Shown: positions 1 through 9,737 of the stretch, one piece after another
How positions within the stretch are numbered: position 1 is the stretch's first letter
Layout of the letters: every line of letters begins with the position of its first letter
NCBI GenBank assembly: GCA_904420185.1
Contig: CAJFUJ010000026.1
Location: 40,318-104,317 of the forward strand
From: an uncultured Butyricicoccus sp.
Lineage (GTDB): Bacteria; Bacillota; Clostridia; Oscillospirales; Butyricicoccaceae
Reading direction: 5' to 3'
DNA: 64,000 bases
Position numbers and translations under genes: made by a program
The notes under the pieces: model-generated
Told to the model about the DNA's origin: nothing
Database searches by the model: none
Seen by the model: the letters and a program-made list of their open reading frames with translations, nothing else

Positions 1-1442
1 TTGGGGTTGACCGCTTCTTGGCGCACCCGCCAGCACCAATTCCCGCCCACAGTGGCTGGGACGTTCATGCGCGCGTCTGCTCCCAGCGAAAGGATGTCCT
101 GCATGGTGGTCATGGTGATGCAGGCGCAAGAGGCCCAGACGCTTTTGATCGCGCTCCAACCCAGCGCTTCGCTGGTCGAGGAACGCAAATAGCGGTAGGC
201 AAACTGCCGCTCATCTTCGTTACAGATGTCCATGATCTGCTCACAGATGCTTTGGCTGTCATGGGTCGAGGTGTAGACGATCATATTGGGGCGGTAGTTG
301 TGGGGCAAGTGTTCGTTGTCATTCCACACATCAAAGCCAAAGATGAGCACTTTCATGCCCGGGAACCCGCTGGCTTTGAGCAGGGCGCGCACCTTGTCGG
401 TGATCAGTCCCAAGTCCTCGGCGATCACCGGCAGCTCACCCAGCGCGCCCTCGAGCGCGCGCAGCAGCTTCATGCCCGGGCCCTTGCACCAGCGGCCTTT
501 GACCGCGTTTTCCGCCCCAGCGGCGACTTCCCAATAGGCTTCCAAGCCACGGAAGTGGTCGATGCGGATGACGTCAAACAGCGCCAAGTTGCTTTTCATG
601 CGCCAGATCCACCAGCCAAAGCCGTCGGCCTCGTGTACCTTCCAGTCGTAGACTGGATTGCCCCACAGCTGGCCGGTTTCCGAATAGTAGTCCGGAGGCA
701 CGCCGGCCACCCGCTTGGGGCTGAAATCGGGTTTGAGCTTAAAAAGTTGCGGATGCTGCCATACATCGGCCGAATCAGGCGAAACATAGATTGGGATGTC
801 GCCGATGATCTGCACACCATGGGTGTTGGCGTAGACGTGCAGCGCGTCCCACTGGGCGAAGAAGATGTACTGCAAAAAGATGCGGAAATCGATCTCGCTG
901 GCAAGCTCGTCCTTGACCTGCTGCAGCGCTGCCGGGTCGCGGTCGCGCACCGCGGTGTCCGGCCAATCCCAGAGCGGGCGTCCCTCATACTTTTCCTCTT
1001 TCAGCGCCATGAACAGCGCATAGTCCTCGATCCAGTCGCTGTTTTGGCGGCGGAAGGCGGCAATCTCCTGCTGCATTTGCGCATCGATCCGCGCGAAGGC
1101 GCGGCGCAGCAGCGGTGGCCGGGTTTCGGATAGGGCGATGAAGTCCACCTTGTCGGGCGTGTGGGCAAATTCGGCTGCATCGATCTCGTCTTGGGTCAGC
1201 AGCCCTTGTTCGGCCAAGGCGTCCAGGTCGATCATCAGGTAATTGCCCGCAGCCGCCGAAAAGCACTGGTAGGGCGAGTCGCCAAACCCGGTGTGGCCGA
1301 GCGGGAGCACCTGCCAATACCGCTGGCCGGCGGCCTCAAGAAAATCGACAAAGTCATACGCCGCCTTGCCGAGCGAACCGACGCCGTGCGGCGAAGGCAG
1401 GGAAGTGATGTGCATGAGCACACCGCTGGAGCGTTCAAACAT
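1..1442 (-). CDS. malQ: 4-alpha-glucanotransferase, 3' part truncated by the window edge
   Basis: Translating the minus strand from ATG at 1442 gives MFERSSGVLMHITSLPSPHGVGSLGKAAYDFVDFL..., with the MalQ-like stretches LPLGHTGFGDSPYQ, IIGDIPIYV, RIDHFRGLEAYW and TSTHDSQS. It is not in the ORF track because it runs off the edge. Confidence 0.93.
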   Translation of the reverse strand, partial: MFERSSGVLMHITSLPSPHGVGSLGKAAYDFVDFLEAAGQRYWQVLPLGHTGFGDSPYQCFSAAAGNYLMIDLDALAEQGLLTQDEIDAAEFAHTPDKVDFIALSETRPPLLRRAFARIDAQMQQEIAAFRRQNSDWIEDYALFMALKEEKYEGRPLWDWPDTAVRDRDPAALQQVKDELASEIDFRIFLQYIFFAQWDALHVYANTHGVQIIGDIPIYVSPDSADVWQHPQLFKLKPDFSPKRVAGVPPDYYSETGQLWGNPVYDWKVHEADGFGWWIWRMKSNLALFDVIRIDHFRGLEAYWEVAAGAENAVKGRWCKGPGMKLLRALEGALGELPVIAEDLGLITDKVRALLKASGFPGMKVLIFGFDVWNDNEHLPHNYRPNMIVYTSTHDSQSICEQIMDICNEDERQFAYRYLRSSTSEALGWSAIKSVWASCACITMTTMQDILSLGADARMNVPATVGGNWCWRVRQEAVNP

Positions 1443-1596
1443 AAGGAAATCCTCCGAAAAGGCAAAAGCCGTGAATGATAAGAGATGTCTGTATCATTAT
1501 AAAAGGGAAACGATGATTTGTCAAATATGCTGGTGAAAAATACGAAAAATCCACATCTTTCAGTCTTTTTGTACAAAGGGTGCAGGTGGAATCGCA

Positions 1597-2571
1597 TCAC
1601 CGGCCCAGCAGATCGCCCGGCGCAGCCAGGGTAAACCGGTCGGTCTCCTGCCATATAGGCGCGAGCGCGGACAGCGGGAACAGCGACGTGCGCCCGTCCG
1701 CCTGGCGCAGTACATAGGTCTGCCCGCCGGTAAAGCGCAGCTTGTCGCTGTCAAGCAGCGGGCTGGGCGCCGTGCAAAGGGCGCCGCCGTTGCGGTCAAT
1801 GCGGACCAGGCTGGTGCGTACCGTGTTGCCGTCCGGCAAAAATTCAAACACCTCCAGCAGATAGCGCCCCTGCGTGTCCACGCCCAGGACTTTCAGGCCG
1901 AACAGGGTGCAGTTCTCCGCCGTATACAGCGAAAACCGGTCGAGCGGTTGGCCGTCCTGCCAGATGGTCAGGCAAGCACCGTTGGTCAGGGCACCGTCTG
2001 CGTTGTACTGCAGCGCGCTGTGCGCGAACAGGCCGCCGCCCAGCGGCGTGCCGTCCACCTGGCCAGTGCAGACCGCCTGTGCGCCCGAAACGTCGAGTGT
2101 ATAGGTGCGGTAGGCGGTATCGTCGGGTGAAAATGCGGTGATGCACAGTTGATCCTCAGCGGGCGCGGACAGCTCGGTGTACAGCCCCGGTTCGGCAGCC
2201 ACAGCCGCAGGGTCGAGCGCCGATCTGTGTAAAAGCCCGGATGCACCCGCCTTGAGGATCAGGCCGTTGCGGCCGTCCACGAGATAGAAGTTCCCGTCCG
2301 GGTCGGTCGTCAGGCGGGAAGCGGTCAACCCGCTGTCAGCCAGATCGAGCGGTACCGTGCGCACCAAGCGGCCGGTTTGGTCGTATTCGTAGATCGCTTG
2401 GGACAGTTCCAAGATGTACAGGTTCCCATCTGCGCCGGCGCAAAAGTCCTGGACCGCTGGCACAGGCGTCGGGAGGACCAGCCCAGGAGTAGATGGCGTT
2501 TGCACCGGGGGACAGGGGAGCAGGGCCAGCGCACCGGCGCACACCAGTGCGGGCAAAACGGTGGAAAACAT
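1597..2571 (-). CDS. secreted beta-propeller/NHL-like hypothetical protein
   Basis: Signal-peptide-like N-terminus MFSTVLPALVCAGALALLPC; repeated GNLYILE / GNFYLVD / GRYLLEV style motifs; good RBS (AAAGGAGG) upstream of 2571, so the longer track ORF start is unlikely. Confidence 0.6.
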   Translation of the reverse strand: MFSTVLPALVCAGALALLPCPPVQTPSTPGLVLPTPVPAVQDFCAGADGNLYILELSQAIYEYDQTGRLVRTVPLDLADSGLTASRLTTDPDGNFYLVDGRNGLILKAGASGLLHRSALDPAAVAAEPGLYTELSAPAEDQLCITAFSPDDTAYRTYTLDVSGAQAVCTGQVDGTPLGGGLFAHSALQYNADGALTNGACLTIWQDGQPLDRFSLYTAENCTLFGLKVLGVDTQGRYLLEVFEFLPDGNTVRTSLVRIDRNGGALCTAPSPLLDSDKLRFTGGQTYVLRQADGRTSLFPLSALAPIWQETDRFTLAAPGDLLGR

Positions 2572-2834
2572 GGGGATACCTCCTTTCAAACGGGTTGGAT
2601 ATACCCCTATTATAGCATAGCGCCCCGCCGTGCACAGGTGACAATCGGGCAACATCTCCCCCAGCAAGGAGGCAGGCACGCTGGAAAATCAGCGGCTGCT
2701 GTGGTATGATGGAACCATGCAAAAATACGCCCTGCCCAAAGGCGCAAACCAACCGAAGGGCCGAGAGCCACGGCCCGCGCCGCTGCATACGAATGGGCAG
2801 CCGGGAGATTACAGAAAAGCGAGGGAACCCATCC

Positions 2835-3518
2835 ATGCGAATGCGAAAAAAGAAAAATTTAGATAGCCGTCTGGCCGCCTGCGCGGCGGTGATGGCCGAC
2901 CAGCCGCAAACCTTGCGCGGCCGGTGGCGGGCGCAGTTCGGCAACGAAAACCCGATCCATCTGGAGATCGGCTGCGGCAAGGGCCGCTTTATTTTGGAGA
3001 TGGCCAAACGGTATCCGGACATCAATTTTATCGCCGTCGAGCGGGAGGAGGGCGCGCTTGTCATGGCCACCGAGCAGGCAATGCGGGACAAGCTGCCCAA
3101 CCTGCGCTTTCTCAGCTTTGACGCGGCCGCGCTGGAGCAAATTTTTGCCCCCGGCGAGGTTGAGCGGATCTATTTGAATTTCTCCGACCCCTGGCCGCCC
3201 AACCGGCAGCGCCGCCGCCGCTTGACCCACGCCGACTACCTGGACGTGTACAACGGCATCCTATGCGAAACCGGCGACGTGTGCTTTAAAACCGACAACC
3301 AGCGCCTGTTTGAGTGGTCGATTTCGTCCATCTGTGAATACGGCTGGCTGGTGCAGAATATTTCGCTCGATCTACACAACTCAGCCTGGGCGCAGGAGAA
3401 TATTATGACCGAGTATGAGGAAAAATTTTCTGCACAGGGTTATCGCATCTACCGTTTGGAGGCGCGCCGCCGTCTGCCGCAGTTTATGGACCGCCGCCGT
3501 CCTAAGCATCGGCCGTAA
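2835..3518 (+). CDS. trmB: tRNA (guanine-N7-)-methyltransferase
   Basis: Contains LEIGCGKGRFILEMAKRYPDINFIAVERE and NFSDPWPPNRQRRRRLTHADYL, characteristic of TrmB. ATG at 2835 gives the expected length. Confidence 0.95.
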   Translation: MRMRKKKNLDSRLAACAAVMADQPQTLRGRWRAQFGNENPIHLEIGCGKGRFILEMAKRYPDINFIAVEREEGALVMATEQAMRDKLPNLRFLSFDAAALEQIFAPGEVERIYLNFSDPWPPNRQRRRRLTHADYLDVYNGILCETGDVCFKTDNQRLFEWSISSICEYGWLVQNISLDLHNSAWAQENIMTEYEEKFSAQGYRIYRLEARRRLPQFMDRRRPKHRP

Positions 3519-3563
3519 AACCCGGCCGGCGCGGCTGCCGTCGAATTTTAGGAGGAATCTACG

Positions 3564-4307
3564 ATGATTTTATACTTTTCAGGCACAGGAAACAGCCGGT
3601 ATGTGGCCGCACGTCTGGTGCAAGCGCTGTCAGATGAGCTTGTCAGCATAGGCCCCCTGTTGCGCCAGCGCCAGGGCTGGGACTTTGCGTCCCAAAAGCC
3701 TTATGTAGTGGTCAGCCCGGTCTATGCCTGGCGGCTGCCGCGGGTGGTAGAAGGCTTTGTGCGGCAGGCGCGCTTTACAGGCAGCCGGGAAATCTATTTT
3801 GTGCTGACCTGTGGGCAGGATATGGGCAATGCGGCCGCCTATATCGCGCCGCTGTGCCGGGAAAAGGGGTTATCCTTTCGGGGCGTAGCGGAGATCGTCA
3901 TGCCAGAAAATTACCTGGTTCTTTTCTCGGTGCCGAATGCAGAGGAAAGCGAGCGAATCGTACGTGCGGCCGAACCGTCCATCGATGCGGTAGCCAGTTG
4001 CATTGCGGCCGGCAAGCCCCTCGCGCACAAATCGGCCGGCGTGGTGGATCGGTTGAAGAGCGGCCCAGTCAACCGGCTGTTCTATCGGTTCTTTGTGTCG
4101 GCAAAGGGATTCCGTACGACCGATGGGTGCACAGGCTGCGGCCGATGCGCGGCGGTCTGCCCGCTGGGCAACATCAGCTTGGAAAACGGCCGGCCGGCCT
4201 GGGGCAAGGATTGTACCCACTGTATGGCCTGCATCGGTGTGTGTCCGGAAAAAGCCGTCCGGTACGGCGCTTCGGACAAGGGAAAAGACAGCTATTACCG
4301 CAAATAA
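3564..4307 (+). CDS. EFR1-family flavodoxin/ferredoxin fusion protein
   Basis: N-terminal flavodoxin-like ILYFSGTGNSRYVA; two C-terminal 4Fe-4S motifs CTGCGRCAAVCP and CTHCMACIGVCP. Confidence 0.88.
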   Translation: MILYFSGTGNSRYVAARLVQALSDELVSIGPLLRQRQGWDFASQKPYVVVSPVYAWRLPRVVEGFVRQARFTGSREIYFVLTCGQDMGNAAAYIAPLCREKGLSFRGVAEIVMPENYLVLFSVPNAEESERIVRAAEPSIDAVASCIAAGKPLAHKSAGVVDRLKSGPVNRLFYRFFVSAKGFRTTDGCTGCGRCAAVCPLGNISLENGRPAWGKDCTHCMACIGVCPEKAVRYGASDKGKDSYYRK

Positions 4308-4356
4308 ACCAATCCCGCCCAGACCTTCGCGTTCGGTATGGGCGGGATTGAGCATA

Positions 4357-6507
4357 TTATGCGCCGAAAAAGGAGGAAATTGCGTCAAAAATCGTTTGGA
4401 ATACATGGACAATGCGGTCCCAAACGCCGGTGTCGTCGGCAGCGACTTCTTCAACGGGTGCAGCCGTTTCATCCTCGACCGAGATTTCACTGGTGCGCAG
4501 GATGAATTGCAGGCTGGCGGGTGCGGGATTTTGTGCAGAGGTGAAGGACTTCAGCGCAAGCGAATTATCGACATTGAGCAGATTGCTGTCCTCTTCCACC
4601 TTATCCACTTCATCTGAGATGGTATTGTGGATGGAATCGGTCGCAGTTTGTAGGTCGCCGGTGGTGGAACCGGAGTCGGCAGCCCGCTGCATGACATCGA
4701 TCAGACCATCAATGGATTGCTGCATACTGGCGTCTGAACGGTCGCGTACAGCGCGCAAGGTATCGCGGACGTCGGAAAACAGGGTATTAGCGGCGGTAAG
4801 TGTGTCGGTCAGGGTGGTCGCGGTGTCGGTCACCTTAGGAATCCATGTGTTTATATCGGCGTTTGTCTGGTCAAGTGTCTGCTGGATAGGTGTGAGAAGC
4901 GACAAAAGCACATCCAGGCGGGCCAGCGCATGCTGGATGAGAAGAACCGCCTGCTGCCCCAAGGCCGCTGTATCTGCACCTGTACCTTGGTAATCGTCCA
5001 GCACCTCGCCCAGCGCTTGCAGCTGCTCAATGGTCGCATCTGAGGCGGTGACCAGCTCGTTCAGTGAACCAAAGATATCCTCGGTAGCGTACAGGGTATT
5101 TTGCACCGCCGCGTTGACCTCGCTGCATAGGCTGATAAGCCGTTGCAGACTGCCGAGCGTCGAGGTCAGCCCGCTGGTGAAGATCCCCTCTGGGTCGAGT
5201 GCGGCGAGCGTGTCTTCTATGCTCTGCGCCAGCGAGGTCAGCGTGATGGAAACTGCATCTAAACTATCCAAACTGCTGCGCAGGTCGCTCAGCTCACCTT
5301 GCAGGCCGTTTGAATCCTTGCGGATGTCCTCGAGCGCGCTGCGAATTTGCTCTAGATAGAGCCAGTCACCCTCGGTCAGGCTGTCCAGGTCGGTGAGCAG
5401 GTCCTCTAGCTGGGATAAGTTGCCCTTTAGATCGGTGAGCAGAGATTGGTAGTCGGAGAGGTGGTTGCGTGAGACGGTCAGCTGGTCGAATACCGCGGTC
5501 ACATTCTCATGAAAGGCGTTGAGGTCGGTTTGGGCGGTTTCCAGCTCAGGAATCAGTGCTTCCGAGCTGCCGGTCAGCAGTGTGAGTTGGTCGAGCGCAG
5601 CGTCAATATCCGGGTCGATTTCGCCGCGCGACTGGATGAGTTGCTGGCGTACCGTATTGATACCCGCGATGCCATCAGCCATGGACTGGATCCCGCTTTG
5701 CATACCGTCCATGGTGTCCAGTACATCGGTCAAGCCAGCATATAGGTCATCGTGTGCACCCTCCAACGTGTCGCGCGCGTTGCGCAGGTCAGAGATCGTG
5801 TCCAGTTGAGATAAGGTGGCAGGCGTCATGAGCATGAAAATGCCCATGGACTGGAAATCATTCGAGCCAATACGCAGGGTGTAGGTGTTTTCCTGGCCAG
5901 GTAGGCCGAGAAAGACGGCGATTTTATAGGAGCCGAACGACTGCACCTGGGCGCCCGGCGCTTCGAGCGATTTGGTTTCGTTCATGTCGATCCCGGTGCC
6001 GATGAGCAGGGCCATGTTGTTGCGGTAATAGGCGTCCGCCGCCGGGTTGGGGATGGCGTGAATGGTGATTTCGACCAGGCCCTGCGCGCCGGCCAGTGCG
6101 TCCGCCTCGGTGGGGACCCCGTCGAGCTTGTAAGAGACATCAAAGCTCCAAGGCAGCTGCAAGGCGGCGGGGTCGCTCGGGATGCATTCGTAGTAAAACC
6201 GTGCGCTGTCCAAATCGGGTAGGTTGAAATCCACGCCGTCCTCGCGCAGCTGGGGCTCGTCGTAGGAGGTCATGTTGTACACTGCCGAATAACTGCCAAA
6301 GTCGGACAGTTGGGTCGCGCCATTGAGCGAAACGCCTTTGACAATCCGCATCCCGTCCAGCGCGCCGTAGGCGTCCAGTGTGACATACACCGCCTCGTCG
6401 GTTTGGGGCTGGGGGGCGGCGGCTTGTGCCAGGGGCGCCGCCTGCGGCAACAACAGCGCCCCAGTGAGCAGGGCAGCCGTCCATCGGAAGGCTCTATTTT
6501 TCTTCAT
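4357..6507 (-). CDS. secreted coiled-coil protein (YhgE/Pip-like), MMPL-associated
   Basis: Signal peptide MKKNRAFRWTAALLTGALLLPQAAPLAQA; long heptad-like L/D/T-rich coiled coil; C-terminal hydrophobic segment. Its start overlaps the end of the MMPL gene by 14 bp. Confidence 0.7.
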   Translation of the reverse strand: MKKNRAFRWTAALLTGALLLPQAAPLAQAAAPQPQTDEAVYVTLDAYGALDGMRIVKGVSLNGATQLSDFGSYSAVYNMTSYDEPQLREDGVDFNLPDLDSARFYYECIPSDPAALQLPWSFDVSYKLDGVPTEADALAGAQGLVEITIHAIPNPAADAYYRNNMALLIGTGIDMNETKSLEAPGAQVQSFGSYKIAVFLGLPGQENTYTLRIGSNDFQSMGIFMLMTPATLSQLDTISDLRNARDTLEGAHDDLYAGLTDVLDTMDGMQSGIQSMADGIAGINTVRQQLIQSRGEIDPDIDAALDQLTLLTGSSEALIPELETAQTDLNAFHENVTAVFDQLTVSRNHLSDYQSLLTDLKGNLSQLEDLLTDLDSLTEGDWLYLEQIRSALEDIRKDSNGLQGELSDLRSSLDSLDAVSITLTSLAQSIEDTLAALDPEGIFTSGLTSTLGSLQRLISLCSEVNAAVQNTLYATEDIFGSLNELVTASDATIEQLQALGEVLDDYQGTGADTAALGQQAVLLIQHALARLDVLLSLLTPIQQTLDQTNADINTWIPKVTDTATTLTDTLTAANTLFSDVRDTLRAVRDRSDASMQQSIDGLIDVMQRAADSGSTTGDLQTATDSIHNTISDEVDKVEEDSNLLNVDNSLALKSFTSAQNPAPASLQFILRTSEISVEDETAAPVEEVAADDTGVWDRIVHVFQTIFDAISSFFGA

Positions 6508-8764
6508 GCTCTTGTTCCTCGCTTTCTTCCGGGTTTTTGACGCCCCGCAGCCGGTTCCAAAGGGCGCGCCGCCGTGCCCGGCGGTTTTGCCGCATTTGTT
6601 CGCGCAAAGCCCGGTGCTCTCGTTGCAAAGGGGTGAATTGGGGGCGGGAAAGGCGCTTGCTGTGGATTTTGGCCAGGCGGGCGCTTTTTTCCTCGGCATG
6701 GGTGGACTTAACGATCAGGCGGTCGAAGAGGATCAGACAGCCAGGCAGCAGGAACAGCACCATAAGCATCGAGATAAATGCGCCGCGGCCGATGAGCTGG
6801 CCCAGGCCAGAGATCGCTTCAACGGAGGTCATAAAGTACAGCCCATAGGCAACTGTCATGAGGATCATGCCCGAGGTCAGGATGGATTCTGCGCTGACCG
6901 AGACTGCCCGCTTGGCAGCTTCCCACTTGTCGGAGAGCGCGCGGGCGTCTAAGTAATTGCCCGTAAGTAAGATGGAGTAATCGATGGTCGCGCCCAGCTG
7001 AATACAGCCTACGATGATAAACCCCAAATACATCGTGCGCTGGCCGTAGATATAGGGCAAGGCGGTATTGATGTAGATGGCGCACTCAATGGGGATGAGC
7101 ACCACCAGCGGCAACAGCAGCGATTTGTAGGTGATAGCGACCACGAGCGCTACACCCAGCAGCGACACAATGTTGACCCGCTGGTTGTCGGGGACAATGA
7201 TGGACCGGATGTCCTGGGTCGAGGGGGTGACGCCCACCAGATAGGTCTGGGTATCCGGGTAATAGCGGTCGATAATCGAGCGGATCTCATCCGCGTATGT
7301 AAAAGCGGCTTGGCTCTCCCCAGCCGAACGGACGTTGACGATGACACGCGCCCAGTTTTCCCCGTGCAGGATGCCGGTGATGCTTGGGGGCAGGAAATCC
7401 TCTGGGATGCCCTCTGGCAGCACCGAAGAAAGGCCTAGCGCATACTTCACATAGGGAAGGTCGCCGAGCTCCTCGGTCATCGCCTTTTCGGTGATATTGC
7501 TGTCCAGTGGGACAAGGGCCAGCATCATATTGCTTTGCCCAAATTTTGCATTCATCTGCTGTTCGGCCTCGTAGACCGGTGTACCCACCGAGTTTGCCAC
7601 AGCCTCGTTGCCATAGGTAAAGTCGGCCATGCCTTGGGCCACATAGCAGGGTACGATGAGCAGTGCCACCACCGCCAGCACCGGCCAGCGCAGTTTGTAG
7701 GAAAATTCACCGAACTTGCGCCATTGGGTCGGGATAAAGGGGCGGTGCTGGGTTTTGGCGATCACATTTTGGGCACGCAGGATGAGGGCGGGCATGAGCA
7801 GCAGCACGGTGACCAAACTCAGTGCGATGCCCTTGGCCAGCACAAAGCCCATGTCGGGGCCAATGCCAAACTGCATGAGCGCCATTGCCAAAAAGCCGAC
7901 AATGGTGGTCGCACCCGAAGCGCCAATGGAGGAAAAGGCACGCCTTAAGGCGTTGGCCATGGCCTGCTCGGGCTCGATACCGTGGCTGCGCTCCTCGGTG
8001 AAGGCGTGCAATAGGAAGATGGAGTAGTCCATCGAGCAGGCCAGCTGCAAAACCGCGCCAACCGCGTTGGACAGAAAGGAGATCTCCCCGAACATTAGAT
8101 TGGAACCCATGTTGAGCAGAATGGCGATGCCGAGCACCGACAAAAACAACACCGGTTCAAACCACGAGGTTGTGGTCAAGGTCAAAATGAGGAAAATGAT
8201 GAGCACGGCGAGCATCATCACGCGCGCAACCTCGGCGTTGATGGTCGGCCCTAAATTGGTATCTGACACCGCCGAACCGGCCACAAGGCCCTTTTCACCG
8301 ACAATCTGTTCGATTTCTTGCACGGCCGCATGGGTGCGGTCGGAGGAGTCCTTTTCCAAGAAGATGACGTCCATATAGGCGTCCCCGTCCTTGTAATAGT
8401 CCTCTATATCCGCATAGTCGATGAACTGTTCCGAGCCGTAAATATTGGTGGTCATATCGCACCACATGACCATGTCTACCCCATCCACTTCTGCGATGCG
8501 GTCTTTGATGTGCTTGGCCTCATATAAGGTTACATCCTCTAAAAGGACGCGCCCCATGCCCGGGTAGGTAAACTCCTCTTCCATGATGTCCAGCGCCTGG
8601 GCCGAAGGGGAGGAATCGGGCAAATACTCGGTCAGGTCATAGTTGACCCCTACCATAGGGATGCATAGGAGGCTCGCGATGATCAGAAGAAGATAGACTT
8701 TCTCGATGTGTTTCCGGTTGTGGATGATCCAATCGACCGGCCGGCGTCCAGCGCCTTGTTTCAT
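6494..8764 (-). CDS. MMPL/RND-family transporter
   Basis: Two repeated multi-TM blocks with MDYSIFLLHAFTEERSHG and IDYSILLTGNYLDARA, typical of MMPL proteins. Start MKQGAGRRPVDWIIHNRKHIEK at 8764. Confidence 0.92.
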   Translation of the reverse strand: MKQGAGRRPVDWIIHNRKHIEKVYLLLIIASLLCIPMVGVNYDLTEYLPDSSPSAQALDIMEEEFTYPGMGRVLLEDVTLYEAKHIKDRIAEVDGVDMVMWCDMTTNIYGSEQFIDYADIEDYYKDGDAYMDVIFLEKDSSDRTHAAVQEIEQIVGEKGLVAGSAVSDTNLGPTINAEVARVMMLAVLIIFLILTLTTTSWFEPVLFLSVLGIAILLNMGSNLMFGEISFLSNAVGAVLQLACSMDYSIFLLHAFTEERSHGIEPEQAMANALRRAFSSIGASGATTIVGFLAMALMQFGIGPDMGFVLAKGIALSLVTVLLLMPALILRAQNVIAKTQHRPFIPTQWRKFGEFSYKLRWPVLAVVALLIVPCYVAQGMADFTYGNEAVANSVGTPVYEAEQQMNAKFGQSNMMLALVPLDSNITEKAMTEELGDLPYVKYALGLSSVLPEGIPEDFLPPSITGILHGENWARVIVNVRSAGESQAAFTYADEIRSIIDRYYPDTQTYLVGVTPSTQDIRSIIVPDNQRVNIVSLLGVALVVAITYKSLLLPLVVLIPIECAIYINTALPYIYGQRTMYLGFIIVGCIQLGATIDYSILLTGNYLDARALSDKWEAAKRAVSVSAESILTSGMILMTVAYGLYFMTSVEAISGLGQLIGRGAFISMLMVLFLLPGCLILFDRLIVKSTHAEEKSARLAKIHSKRLSRPQFTPLQREHRALREQMRQNRRARRRALWNRLRGVKNPEESEEQEHEEK

Positions 8765-8803
8765 AAAATGGGTCACCTGCCTTGGCGCGGCCCAAAAGGA
8801 CGG

Positions 8804-8832
8804 TTGCGCACGCGCCGTTTCTATGTTATAGT
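8804..8832 (+). promoter_or_regulatory. candidate sigma-70 promoter of the TetR-family gene
   Basis: TTGCGC (8804-8809), 17-bp spacer, TATAGT (8827-8832). Confidence 0.45.
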
Positions 8833-8882
8833 ATATTACACCTATTAACCGCACACAATAAGCAATTTTATATAAATAAAAT

Positions 8883-8918
8883 AATAACGTACATATTGTA
8901 CATAAAGTGTATGTTATT
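8883..8918. promoter_or_regulatory. candidate TetR-family operator (inverted repeat)
   Basis: AATAACGTACA (8883-8893) and TGTATGTTATT (8908-8918) match as an inverted repeat at 10/11 positions; a nested perfect GTACA-TAT-TGTAC lies at 8889-8901. Confidence 0.5.
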
Positions 8919-8946
8919 GATGAAAGTTTTGAAGGAGAGGACAATT

Positions 8947-9513
8947 ATGAGCGAGGATAAACGGGTGCGGCGCACAAAAAAGCTGCTTCGGCAGGCGTTG
9001 GCAGAGCTGATGCAGGAAAAGGAGTTTAAAAATATCACGGTCACAGATGTGGTGCGCCGGGCAGATATCAACCGGGGAACCTTCTATACCTATTACCAGG
9101 ATGTATTTGACTTGCGCGAAAAGGTGGAAAACGAGATGGTAGACACGTTGCGTGCGTTGGTGGACCGGTCGCTGCTGGGGGGCGAGACAGGTACCATGCG
9201 TTCGGTGCTCGAGCAGGCGGTCAAATATCTGGAGGAAAACCGGGCGCTGACGTATGCGCTGCTCAGCGACCGCAGCTTGGGCAGTTTTGAGGACAAGCTA
9301 ATGACCTTGATGGAAGCGTGCAGCCAAAAAATTCTTCCCCCCAAGAACAGAGGGGATTTGGTGCCAATTTGGTTTGCTGCGGCCGGCTGTATCGGCGTGA
9401 TTAAGAAATGGATGATCCAGGATGAAGCGATCAGCAAGGACGCAGCAATCGCCCAGATTGACGCCATCCTTTGCGGAATCTTGCATATGGCAGGGGCACG
9501 GCCAGGACTGTAG
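8947..9513 (+). CDS. TetR/AcrR-family transcriptional regulator
   Basis: N-terminal RVRRTKKLLRQALAELMQEKEFKNITVTDVVRRADINRGTFYTYYQDVFDL is a classic TetR HTH; divergent from the MMPL operon. Confidence 0.93.
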   Translation: MSEDKRVRRTKKLLRQALAELMQEKEFKNITVTDVVRRADINRGTFYTYYQDVFDLREKVENEMVDTLRALVDRSLLGGETGTMRSVLEQAVKYLEENRALTYALLSDRSLGSFEDKLMTLMEACSQKILPPKNRGDLVPIWFAAAGCIGVIKKWMIQDEAISKDAAIAQIDAILCGILHMAGARPGL

Positions 9514-9737
9514 CCAGAGCAAAACCATAGGCGATTGGACATGACTTTGTCGAAAATATACAAAGTGAGCGGGGCAACCCCTGCGAATCACCGTTAAAAT
9601 TATGATTTTGGTTTTGAGACGAAAAATTCTTCCCTTTTTCATGTGCCGCCGCTACTCAAAAAGGTGAAAATGCAGTATAATAAAATAAAAGAAATTTCCT
9701 CATCGGGCGCATAAACATCATAAAGAAGGAGTGCTCC

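Noticed and set aside
18-1133. 371-aa plus-strand ORF
   Set aside because: It is the antisense shadow of malQ, whose minus-strand frame shows clear family motifs; no RBS or homology supports the plus ORF.
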